DNA from: Cycas panzhihuaensis
Taxonomy: Eukaryota; Cycadophyta
Assembly (NCBI GenBank): GCA_023213395.1
Contig: CM041465.1
Span: 71,245,741-71,309,740, forward strand
Direction of reading: 5' to 3'
Length of the DNA: 64,000 nucleotides
Shown: one piece after another, positions 47,701 to 57,150 of the stretch
Layout of the letters: each line of letters begins with the position of its first letter
How positions within the stretch are numbered: position 1 is the stretch's first letter
Program-made: the position numbers and the translations under genes
The notes under the pieces: model-generated
Seen by the model: only the letters and a program-made list of their open reading frames with translations
Databases searched by the model: none
What the model was told of the DNA's origin: nothing

Positions 47701-48297
47701 TTTTTCATGCAAGCTAAGGAAGGATCCGTCAAAGAGAAGGAGGAGCATGACAAGGCTTTAAGATACTTGGAGAAGATCTAGAGAGTCCACAAAGAAGTAC
47801 ATGATCAACTTCTAAGGACTCAATCAAAGTACAAGGAAATACATGACAAGCATAGGCAAGAGTGTACTTTTCAAGAAGGAGATTTAGTATGGTTATACTT
47901 GAGCAAGGAGAGGTTAAAAGGAGAAGGCAAGAAACTCAAACCTATAAGGTATGGACCATTCAAGATTTTGAGAAAAGTAGGTGGCAATGCTTTCCAACTT
48001 GATCTTCCACCTTATATGCAAGTATATTCAGTAGTAAATGCTGAATACTTAAACCTCTTTAAGCCCTCCATGCTAGATGAGAAATAGGACCAGTTCACTT
48101 TACCTTCAGTTGATGATTTGTATTTGGAAAGTGAGGAGCCTCTCAAGGAAGATTGTATCTTGGAGAGAAAATCTACCAAACCAAGACATAAGACACATGA
48201 ATCTTTCAGGATTGGAGTAGCAGGGCAATTACATAGTAAGGCCAAGTGGTTTAGTAGGCAACAAGGAGAACAATACTTCCCCCATCTCCAATTCTAA
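44734..48297 (+). pseudogene. pol: F unit 2 pol: protease, RT, RNase H, integrase, tail
   Basis: All of pol stays in one frame with gag. The stretch 44410-45885 (491 codons) is the longest open frame in the window and spans gag C-terminus, protease (I-I-D-P-G-S, Asp codon 44950-44952) and half of RT. Y-L-D-D is intact at 45997-46008. Stops occur at 45883, 46339, several in RNase H (46508-46713), 47779 and 48085. Integrase has lost two of three catalytic residues: Asp to Asn at 47410-47412 and Glu to Lys at 47518-47520, both by G-to-A. The first Asp (47227-47229) is kept. It cannot act in cis. Confidence 0.9.
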
Positions 48298-48324
48298 GCC
48301 AAACAGGAGTTGGCTATTTTCCAA

Positions 48325-48338
48325 GGAAGGGGGAGCCA
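48325..48338 (+). promoter_or_regulatory. Polypurine tract, F unit 2
   Basis: GGAAGGGGGAGCCA directly before LTR 3. Confidence 0.85.
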
Positions 48339-49350
48339 TGATCCAGGAGGATCTACCATATGTTTACAGGATGCAGAAAATGCTAGGCATTGGTATAACT
48401 AAAAGAGATATAGCCAAATGGTATCCAAATTATATGAAATTTTGTGTAAAGTTAGAAGACACATCCCACTAGATGTGTACAAAAGGTGGGGTTTAGAAAA
48501 TATCATTTGATTAGAGTTTCAAGCCTTGTTTTGCATAAAATTAATCCCATAGCTAGTAGAAAAAAAATAACAAATACATATTATCATTAAATGAATAAAA
48601 ATATAGTCAAATGACATCCAAATGAGCTAAAATTTTGAGGAAGTAGAGGAGACATGTGTTCCTATATGTGTACCAAATTTGAGCTAAATTGGAGTTGGTT
48701 GAGGTCAAAGGCCACTTGGACAGCAGAAAAATAGCAAATACATATTATAATTAAATGAATAAAAATGTAGTCAAATGATATCCAAATGAGCTAAAATTTT
48801 GAGGAAGCAGAGGGTACATGCATTCCTATACTTGTACCAAATTTTATCCAAATTAGAGTCCATTAAGATTAGTTATAAGCTGTAAAGTTTTAAGAATTAC
48901 ATGAAGGCCACTTGGACAACATGCATTCTAGTGGTTAGTGGTTATACTTGCATGATTGCCACTTGTTAAACATTAAATTTTGGTTTCTTTCTGTAAATTA
49001 GGGGTTGGGGAGGTGGTTCTTGGAGACTTGACATGGGAAGCATCCTTGGAGAAGCATTTTAGAGGGTTGGAGTCCCCCTTATGGTATAATTGTGTCATTT
49101 ATTCCTTGTAATTTTACCATTCTTTTGCTAGTTGATTTCTCCACCATAAATCGAGATTTTCATAGTTTAATAAAAGTACTACTCCTCATACTTTTGGATC
49201 AATGTCAAGTATAAATGATTTGGTATAGAATTTCCTTTCGTGGGCTCATTGTTGTTTTTATGTTATTGAGATTTTTACACTAACTTCCAGGATCTCAAGG
49301 AGAAAAGATTGATAATTGACTTCTTCACCAACTAAGCTCTTTTGGGATCA
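48339..49350 (+). repeat. F LTR 3 (3')
   Basis: 1012 bp, shorter than the others. About 35 bases are missing after TTGGTTGAGGTCA, and another small gap lies near 49000. It ends TTGGGATCA and is followed by TTGAG. Confidence 0.93.
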
Positions 49351-50841
49351 TTGAGGGTGAGAACCAACAAAGAAAGGGAGGTTTTGCCTCCCTTTAGTTA
49401 TCAAAAGTGAAGTAAAAATATATGCCAAAGTATACAATAAGAGATGCAACTAATGAAATAAACTTATCCAATGAAGAGCAATAGAAAAAACCTATGTTTA
49501 TCACAAAAAATAGATAAAACAAGTATTACCTCATAGACTAAGCATAGAGACCTGGGAGCCCTACTTATTATGTAAGGAAAGGCTTCTTTGGAGGAGACGA
49601 AAGACCTTGAAGCTTTAAGATCTTGCTATTACTGCTTGGCTGAGCTCAAGATAAGAGAAACGTATTGAGAAAGATCTAGATTAGACCTATGAATTAGGGT
49701 TTTTGCCCTTGTAGAACCTGGAGTATGAGAAGGAGATAGAAAGTAGGAGAAGAGAGGCATTTTATTTGTGAGAGAGCCCAAATGAATTCTAAATTAGGTT
49801 TTTATATCCTAATTAGGGTTTTTGAGTGATTACGATTTAGTCTAGGTAGGAAAGATTGCTTTTCCATGTGTCAATTTTGCAATAAATATAAAACTAGCCA
49901 TTATCTGGCCATGACAGTCTATGGACAATCACCCTATGGCAAACTTTATAATACTGTAATTATTGACATAGTACCACAAATATTGTTGTGGCGCAAGAGA
50001 AACATAGGAAAAAATAAAAAGAAAACCTAAGAAATATTGGGTATTGTGACAACAATTATGGGGCTAAAATTATATTATGTTTTCGGCGTGGTTTCCCTCC
50101 CTAATCCTTTTTGGGGGGTTCGGAGGGGAGTGGGAGCCCCCCTTGGCCGGGGGGTGCGAGGGGCATGGAATGCCCCCTATTAGGAGGGGGTTCGGGGGTG
50201 ATAGCCCCCGACCCAAAAAATTAGCCATGTAAACCTTATCAAAATGTAAAGAGAATCAGGGTCGTTCGATACAAATACCCTAGATTCTATGGTTGAGATT
50301 TAGATCTTGGTGGTGGTTAAAGGGTTGGGACCTTATATTCTTAACAAGAAATCCCCAAAAGATCAATCCCAGGGTGTAAGAGTAGGGTCTTTTAGATGGA
50401 TAAGGTCTTAAGGGACTCTAGGAAGTGGTGGGGCCTTCCAACTATAGAAAAAGGTGGACAAACAAGCCCGAATAAGAGTGCAAAAGCATACAAATAGGAA
50501 AATAAGCCAAAAGGGTACTTTAGGGACCATATGGGAAGCCAAAAGTAGGTTAACAATGAGCTACGGGGGCTCACAAATACCCAAGAGTGCTAGGAGATGT
50601 CTTATGGAGCTATGTAGTTCCATAGGACCATGGTCCTGAGTCGTCATATGTTGGATCATAGTCACAGGCACAAAGTAGGCAAGCAGACTAGGCATCAAAA
50701 CATCCTATGTAACGATGTCATGTTAATGAAACTACAAAGCATCTCGTTATACCATAAAGTGAACAAGGCAAAGGGTAGAGATGTATACCTATTCTCACCT
50801 GAGAATTATTATCCACACCCATTCCTGATAGCCGGGAAACA
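49351..50841 (-). repeat. Tat-B 3' LTR, proximal part (U3 side)
   Basis: It resumes after the F array with the second TTGAG and ends at CA 50840-50841, next to the polypurine tract. On the element strand it opens TGTTTCCCGGC. A TATA-like GATATAAAAACC lies at 49799-49811. The CT-rich leader after it aligns loosely with Tat-A (12430-12490). The two LTR parts together are about 3.6 kb without the duplicate TTGAG. Confidence 0.6.
50137..50211. other. Cluster of GC palindromes in the Tat-B LTR
   Basis: Three adjacent hairpins occur in AT-rich surroundings: CCCCCC/GGGGGG (50137-50154), GGGGCAT/ATGCCCC (50160-50176) and TCGGGGG/CCCCCGA (50192-50211, 6-base loop). They lie in U3, upstream of the TATA-like box. 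The Tat-A LTR has a smaller GGGAGCC/GGCTCCC hairpin at the matching place. Confidence 0.6.
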
Positions 50842-50852
50842 CCACCCCCTTA
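50842..50852 (-). promoter_or_regulatory. Polypurine tract of Tat-B
   Basis: On the minus strand TAAGGGGGTGG stands right before TGTTTC of the 3' LTR. Confidence 0.6.
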
Positions 50853-51339
50853 GTAACAGAGCCTCGTCACTCAGGAGTATCTGGTAATAGTGAATGTTGT
50901 CAATACAAAAGAGTTAGTATCATCTATAAATGCAATCATGTCATCATCCAAGAGGAGTAGCGAGTGTCATGACGGATCACATGGACAAGGAAGGGAATGG
51001 AGCAGTGTAGGGGTTACCTATACGTCACCTAAGAATGTACCATGAAAGAACGGGGGGATGGGGGAGTTCCCCCATCATCCACATATGCAATATGAGTGCT
51101 ATGTAGGGTTGTGAATATAATCAATAAGTAGATGTAAACAAAAAGTCTATGTATATAAAGAATCAATGTATAAAAGCATCATGTCACGGATGGTATGAAG
51201 GTAGGGTGAAGAATCAAACCTATGGTCACCATAGTTTTACTTCATTAGTCGCCTACTTTTGGAGGTGTGAGGATAGTCACAATGAAAAAGGAGGTTGGTC
51301 CAGATGTTTGAATTACTAGCCAAACTATTAGGTTGCCTA

Positions 51340-52354
51340 GGAAGGGTTGTCTAGGAGGGGGAGACGATGCTCAAGGATGTAACGAACGAGGTTGTTTGCC
51401 TCAGCATTCAGATATCGAGGGATACATTGGACATCCATAGAGGAAAAGAGAGATAATAGGGACCTGGCAGTCGAAGCAAGGGCTCTCAATCATGGGCAAC
51501 ATGCCTACTAAACCTAGGTTAGTTGTGATACAACGATCTGAGAGTCATAATGGAGGATGATGGGGCTATGGTAAAAGTAGAGTGCATCAATAAGACCTTC
51601 GATAATAGCTACGTACTCAGCCTCATTATTCGTAGCCTCAAATATGTAGACTCTAGAGTGTATGTAATCATTTCTAAAGGGATTATGAAGGATCCACGTG
51701 GCTGTAGAAGGCCTGGGATTGCCATGACTACCACCATCAGTGAAAATGAGTAACACCATGGTGAGAGGAAGGAGTTTAGATTAGATTACCAAAGAGATAG
51801 TGACAAAAGTATCGAGGTGGAGGAAAAGGTAGTGGTGGAGCTACAATAGCTCAGAAGGGCTAGATATAGTAGTCACGAGGATATAGGAGAGCCCTAGAGG
51901 TAGGCTACTAGGATCGAGGAAGGTTTACCTAGTTGAAAGGCAAGAAGAAACTAGTGAATGCGCTCTTTCAATGCACTTGAGGACTAAAAAAAGGGCCAAT
52001 GAAGGCTTAGAAGGGAGGAGGAGCTCTCCTTGGGAGCCTCTGGGGCTCAAATGAATGGTAAAAATAGATCCAGGATGTTGAAATGATCCAAAGGAGTATA
52101 GACATAAGGATGTTTTAGAGTAGCACAAAAAATGAGACAAAAGGGGCCTCTAGGGAACTGGAGGGCTCCATCATATATATGCCAAAAAGCAGTAAAAAGG
52201 AAGTTGCAGGAGCGAGATAGGGGTCAGACCCTGAAGACAAAGTGGATAAGGACAAAAAACTAATCCTAAGGGTTGTCACACTAAGGAAAATGGAGATGGT
52301 GCCTTGGGAGGCTCTACGAATAAAAAGGGGCAAAAGGATGAAAATAGGTTTCAT
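51340..52354 (-). pseudogene. Tat-B distal ORF: hydrophobic N-terminus plus archaeal-type RNase H
   Basis: The minus-strand ATG at 52354-52352 (K-M-K) aligns with ATG 10228 of Tat-A. A Ser/Leu/Phe-rich region follows, interrupted by a frame change and a stop near 51925. The RNase H is intact over 51759-51514: F-T-D-G-G-S-H-G-N-P, A-T-N-N-E-A-E-Y and H-Y-D-S-Q-I-V-V-S-Q-L, giving three of the four acidic residues. The last motif reads A-E-A-N-N-L near 51385 where the family has A-D-S-L, so the fourth acidic residue is lost. It lies about 3.5 kb downstream of integrase, in the sense orientation, apart from the RNase H next to RT. Confidence 0.72.
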
Positions 52355-52762
52355 TTTTGCGGCCCCCTCAAGAGATCTAGAGCCCTCTCTTCTGAGCAGT
52401 GAGGCTTCACCACCTTCTGAGAGCACATATTGAGAGATCCAACCATTGGATCAGAGCAAGGAGATAGTCGTTAGGACCAGAGTGATGAGATGGCTGTAAT
52501 TAAACCAGATCTAGTGAGTGGATTTCACTTTAACCCTACCATTTTATCGTTTGAAATTAATGTCCCTTTTTATAAATTTTAGGCCCTATAAGGGCCACGG
52601 GGACCCCCTAGAGCTCATTGGAGGCCCAAGGAGGGGGAGGACTAGGGCATTAGGTAGCCTTGGTCCTAGTGGATAAGGCTAGACCCACTTTAGATAAAAA
52701 ATTTGGATTTTTAGGGCCACCCCCCTTTTTGGGTGGGTACCCATAGCCCTGTGGCATTTGTT

Positions 52763-52779
52763 GTGGTGTCGCAAAGTTT
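52763..52779. promoter_or_regulatory. 17-bp motif upstream of Tat-B antisense gene
   Basis: GTGGTGTCGCAAAGTTT, read in reverse complement, aligns with the 17-mer found in Tat-A upstream of its antisense gene and in its LTR. It lies 77 bases before the antisense ATG. A TATAAA-like box is near 52570. Confidence 0.35.
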
Positions 52780-52855
52780 GTGGTGAGGGCCTATTAAGAG
52801 TACAAAATTTCTTAGTGAGGCCTGCATTAATATCTACTATACTGCAGATATTGAC

Positions 52856-54840
52856 ATGGAGCAGAGTCCACCTAGGAGAAAAAGAATAAAAGTGGCTAGG
52901 CTGGATGGATTTGCTCCATTTAAGGGAGCTCCAACCATCTAAAGAGAAGGTGACATATGGTAATCAGGCGCAGATGGGTTTCTAACTAGTGATTTGGGTG
53001 TTTATAAGTTATTCTTGCAGTTGACAACTATGAGAACATAGGGATGGTGATGATGAGCTTCATCGAAATAATGCCTAGGCAAGAGAGGACCACTGTGACG
53101 TTGTAGACTTCTAAAAGTGATCAAGACCCTATAGTATACATTAGATCAATGATTACTTGTAGAAATTGTGTCCAATTGGGACAGGAGGAGGTACGTGTTC
53201 TATCTCCCCATAGGTGGGGGACATCATTATCATGCTTGAAGACATTCAAAGGATCTTAGGGGTGGCAGTTGGAGGTACACCAGCTTCTTTGGGCACTTTG
53301 CCCAATACTAACATTGCTCATAGGGAGGCAGTGAGAATCTTTACAGGGAGGAGTCGATGGGATTGGCTAGGAGTATCGGTTTAGGCTATGGTACTTTCCA
53401 GAGTTCCTTGAGTGAGAAAACTCATCACATTAGCCATTTTGTTTCAGATATCCCAGAAACAAAACTATAGTCCCAGAGGTTGGATGGCGATGATCAAGCG
53501 GTGTGAGGCCAGGGAGAGATTTAACTAGGCTACTTTGATAGCAGCAAACATAGTAACACAGCTTGACTAGATCAAAGCAGTTGGGAGAGGAGGCTTTTTG
53601 TATTGCACACTACTCTAGTGCTAGTTTTTTAATCACTTTAGTGTAGTGGCACTACTTGGGGGACCTCATTCCATATTAGTTAGGGCTCTGAAAGTCTACC
53701 GATGGCAAACCAAGTTCAAAGGCATCAAGGATCAGGTACATGTGAGGTATTTGGTGTGGCCACATCACTTGATCTCCTCACCCTTACAGACTACACAGTG
53801 GATCCATATCGAGTGATCTACTAGGAGAGCAACGATGAGGAAGGAGAGTTAGGGGATGAACCCAATGAGAGGGGTGACGAGGATGGTGGTGATGATGGAG
53901 ACGAAGTAGGTCCATTTGGGCTAGCAGGAAGTAAGGCAAGACCACCAGGACTGCAGGAGGAGAGGGAGGACCACCAGGACTAGTAAGAGGAGAGGGAGTT
54001 GTAGGTAGATTTTTAGCAATAGTTATGGCCATGGTGGTGGCAGTGGAGGTAGCGATAGTTGCAACAGACTGAGGGATCCCTAGAGAGGAGGGAGGAGAGG
54101 GAGGAGATGCACTAGTAGCCCACGAGTCAAGCAAGGAGTTGGTGTCAGAGGTCGAGGAGGTAGAGGTGGTGGCAAAGGGATCTACAATGGAGGAGGAGAT
54201 TGTCTAAGCGGAGGAGCCAATCATCTCAGGAGGTGAAACTCTCTCTTATCTCCAACTTTCATTTGATCATTCACTGCTTCCCTAGATGATTATGTTTATA
54301 TTTTGATGCTTTTATATACCCTCTTGGATTGACATATAGTATGCATGGTTTGGTAGGAGGTGCTGAGATAGCAAGGTTATTGGAGGTAGTAGTCCATGAG
54401 CTATTCTCATGGGGTCTATGAGGAGGAGGAGCCTCCCATTATGGAGAGTGAGGAGCCTTGATCAGTGAGGCCACATATAGTAGTGTTTTCCCTATTGATA
54501 CAGACTAGGGACATATGGGTGGTAGAGTCTCAGGAGCTCTACATGAGGGTTGGCCAACTATAGGGCACCTAGGATGGCATACAGGCAGAGAGAAACCAAC
54601 TGGTGGCAGAGAGGGATGCTCTGCAAGGCCAAATATGAGGGTTGGAGGCCTAGTCAAGAGGAGTAGGAGGTGACACCAGAAGTCGAATCTAGGTTGTCGT
54701 GCTAGAGGAAAGACTTCGCAGGGCAGAGAGGGAGTAAGACCACCTTGCAGCTGAGAGGGATTGCCTCTAAGACTAGTATGACCAGTTGGTCAACTAGATA
54801 ACAGTCAGGTTGTCATGCAGGAGGATACACCTGACCTTGA
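52856..54840 (+). pseudogene. Antisense PMD and coiled-coil gene in Tat-B
   Basis: It runs on +, against the element. It starts at ATG 52856 with a basic motif (P-R-R-K-R-I-K) that could be a nuclear signal. A possible first intron ends at TTCTTGCAG (53012-53020). The PMD-like domain covers about 53022-53720: G-D-I-I-I, L-E-D-I-Q-R-I-L-G-V and later R-S-R-W-D-W-L-G-V-S-V, W-M-A-M-I-K-R-C-E-A. An acidic Gly/Glu-rich part (53830-54230), a 124-bp intron and a coiled coil (A-E-R-N-Q-L-V-A-E-R-D) follow. Stop codons fall mostly at positions that read as Gln in a coiled-coil or in Tat-A. No cysteine or transposase catalytic motif is seen. Function is unknown. Confidence 0.75.
54233..54356 (+). other. 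Putative 124-bp intron in antisense PMD gene (Tat-B)
   Basis: It opens AG-GTGAAACT and closes TTTGGTAG-GAGG. It aligns in position with the 122-bp segment in Tat-A. Joining the exons keeps phase and yields R-L-L-E-V-V-V in line with Tat-A. The element's own sense RNA would not splice it. Confidence 0.6.
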
Positions 54841-55812
54841 TGACCTAGAGGAGACCCTGAGATAAGGAGAGTGAGGCAAGAACCTTGCAATGGTACCAAA
54901 GGAGCCTAAGAGGGATGTGATCCCCCGACGAGGAATCTGGCAAACAAGGGGATGACACCCTCTCAGGACATGGCATCTAAGAGATTTGTATATTATGTAC
55001 TTTGATAGGAAAGCTTTGGACCTCCAGGGAGCTTTTGCTACATGTAGACATATGATTGTACTCCTCCCTGTAAGGGTTCCGGCTTCCTAAGGCATATCAC
55101 CTAGATGATATACCATATGATTTTAATATACCATATGATTTTATACATATATAGATGGGGGACCTATTGGTACCCCATTTTGATGCATGATGATGGTGTT
55201 ATATGTCCATGATGCTAGTATTTTGCTTGTTATGTAGTGTGTTTATCTGTATGATATATAGAGATAGATAGTTATGAGCATATATGGATATGGGTGCATG
55301 GATGCATGAGGGATTATGCACCTAGATAGCTTTGATTTGATTGTTATATTATGGTTTTTATTATTTTATATGTAGGTAATACTCATGTGCTTCCTTTCAT
55401 GCGATGCCACACTCGTAGTAGGCACACACACACACCACGTATATAGATGATGGTTACATATGAGGCTAGGGGAGAGTGCCACGCATGTTCCTTAGAGGGA
55501 GCATGATGGATATATAAAGGAAGGACCAGTGAGGGGTACAGATAGTTAAACGAAAGGGCCTAGGTTGGGAAGTGACTCCATGCTCAAAAGTGAAGGATGT
55601 TTACTTACCCAACTAGGAAAAAGAAAGAAGATCTCCTTTAAGAAGGAGATAAAAAGATGTGATACTAGCAACAAAATTTAAAGGATGGAAGGCCACTCTA
55701 AGTGATAATTACACCCTTGTCTAAGAAGAGCAATGATGAGCCTAGAGTGGTAGTTTAGGCTCATTTTGGAATAAGAGACGCGTGTGACTATCGTGCTCGG
55801 GAATGGGAAGAG
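54841..55812. other. Spacer between antisense gene and integrase, Tat-B
   Basis: There is no conserved frame. It matches the Tat-A spacer in blocks and includes a short CA repeat near 55422. It probably holds the 3' ends of converging transcripts. Confidence 0.5.
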
Positions 55813-57150
55813 TCACACGTAAAACTTCTTTAGAAACTTGTCGTTCACAGCTTTCTCAAATTTGAGACCCTCTAAAGTCGCTATCCTATACACACCATTA
55901 TTAAGGCTCTTGAGAATGGCCAAAGGACCAATGCACTTAGGTCTAAACTTGGATAGGTGATCATGGAGGTACTCAAGCTTGAGGACGTGGTCCCATGGGT
56001 TTAGAGGGTAAGGACGAAGATGTTTGTCATACGTCCTTCGTGCCCTATCCTTGGAGGTGAGGTTCACTTGGTAAGCCATCAAGCGTTTCTCGTCCAAGGC
56101 TTCGAGGTTAAGGAGGTGAGCTTGGCGGCATAATTCCTTGTCGACAAGACCTCAAAGAGAAACTCGTAAGGAAGGGATTTTGACCTCCAAGGAGAGGACT
56201 GCTTTAGTCCTATATACGAGGGAGAATAGGGTCATCCATGTAGTGATGCGAATGGAAGTACAATAAGCCCATAAAGTAAAAGGAAGTTAGAAGTGCCAAT
56301 CCCTTTAGGATTGAGTGGCCATTTTCTTTAAGATCTTAATAAGAATTTTGTTGAAGGATTCTATCTGGCCATTGGCCTGGGGATAGTAAGGGGATGAGGT
56401 CTTGTGGGATATCTTGAACTTCCCACAAAGTTCATCCATCTCCTTATTGCAAAAAGGAGTACCATTATCCATGATCAGGATATCTAGGACTCTAAACTGA
56501 CAGATAATGTGCTAATAAATAAAAGTGACGATAGTCTTACCAGTTATATATGATAACAGAACCGCTTTGGCCCATTTGGTAAAGTACTCTGTCATGGTTA
56601 AAATGAACTTATATTGTGACAAGGAAGGCAGAGTTATGGCTCCGATAAGATCTAATCCCCATTGGAAAAAGGGCCATAGGGAAATGATGGGATGTAGAGC
56701 CTCGAAAGGCAAGTGGATGATGTTGGCGTGCTCTTGGCACCTCTGACAATATAGTGTGAGGCATGGGCATCCTTAAAGAGGGACGACTAGTAATATCCCA
56801 TGCGTAAGATCCTTTGGGCCATGGATTGGCCTCTAAAATGGCCTTTGCAAATGCCATTATGGCCGATATTACTTTGCTTTGTTAGGGTTGATGCAGCAAA
56901 GGAGGACCCCAACAAACAATCACCTATATAATACCTCTTCTAGAAGGAAATATTATCTAATAGTAGCCCTAACCTGTGGCTTCACCTTATCGCTAATGTT
57001 AAGACAGTATCATTGTTGGGTAAGATACTGTACAATGTCCCCATACCATTTGCTACTAACTAATGGATGGGGTGATAAGCCTTGGATGGTCAAGAGAGGC
57101 TCATCGGGTAAGGAATCATCAACCAGAAGGTTCAAAGGGATAGGAATAGG
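55813..57150 (-). pseudogene. Tat-B integrase remnant, catalytic triad kept
   Basis: On the minus strand the zinc region is near 56880-56790 (H-N-G-I-C-K-G-H-F-like). The core includes W-G-L-D-L-I-G (Asp at 56650-56652), M-D-N-G-T-P-F (Asp at 56467-56469) and G-Q-I-E-S-F-N (Glu at 56359-56361). The C-terminal stretch 56097-55813 is open and matches Tat-A. Stops and frame changes interrupt the middle. No chromodomain follows. Plus-strand open frames here (56525-56746, 56879-57226) are shadows. Confidence 0.82.

Larger units (their letters stand above)
36962..49350 (+). mobile_element. Array F: tandem Ty3/gypsy, LTR-internal-LTR-internal-LTR
   Basis: Three LTRs (36962-38012, 42649-43700, 48339-49350) separate two internal regions of nearly equal length (4636 and 4638 bp), all on +. 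Each internal region starts with an initiator-Met primer site and ends with a polypurine tract. One perfect TTGAG duplication flanks the whole array, and none separates the two units. This is the product expected from unequal LTR-LTR recombination after a single insertion, or from integration of a tandem unit. Both units are gag-pol elements with several stop codons. Confidence 0.92.

Noticed and set aside
53784-54134. Minus-strand Pro/Ser/His-rich open frame
   Set aside because: It is the shadow of the acidic linker of the antisense PMD gene.
52856-54840. The antisense PMD gene as a host gene captured once
   Set aside because: Two separate Tat copies have it at the same place and orientation, so it is a part of the element family.
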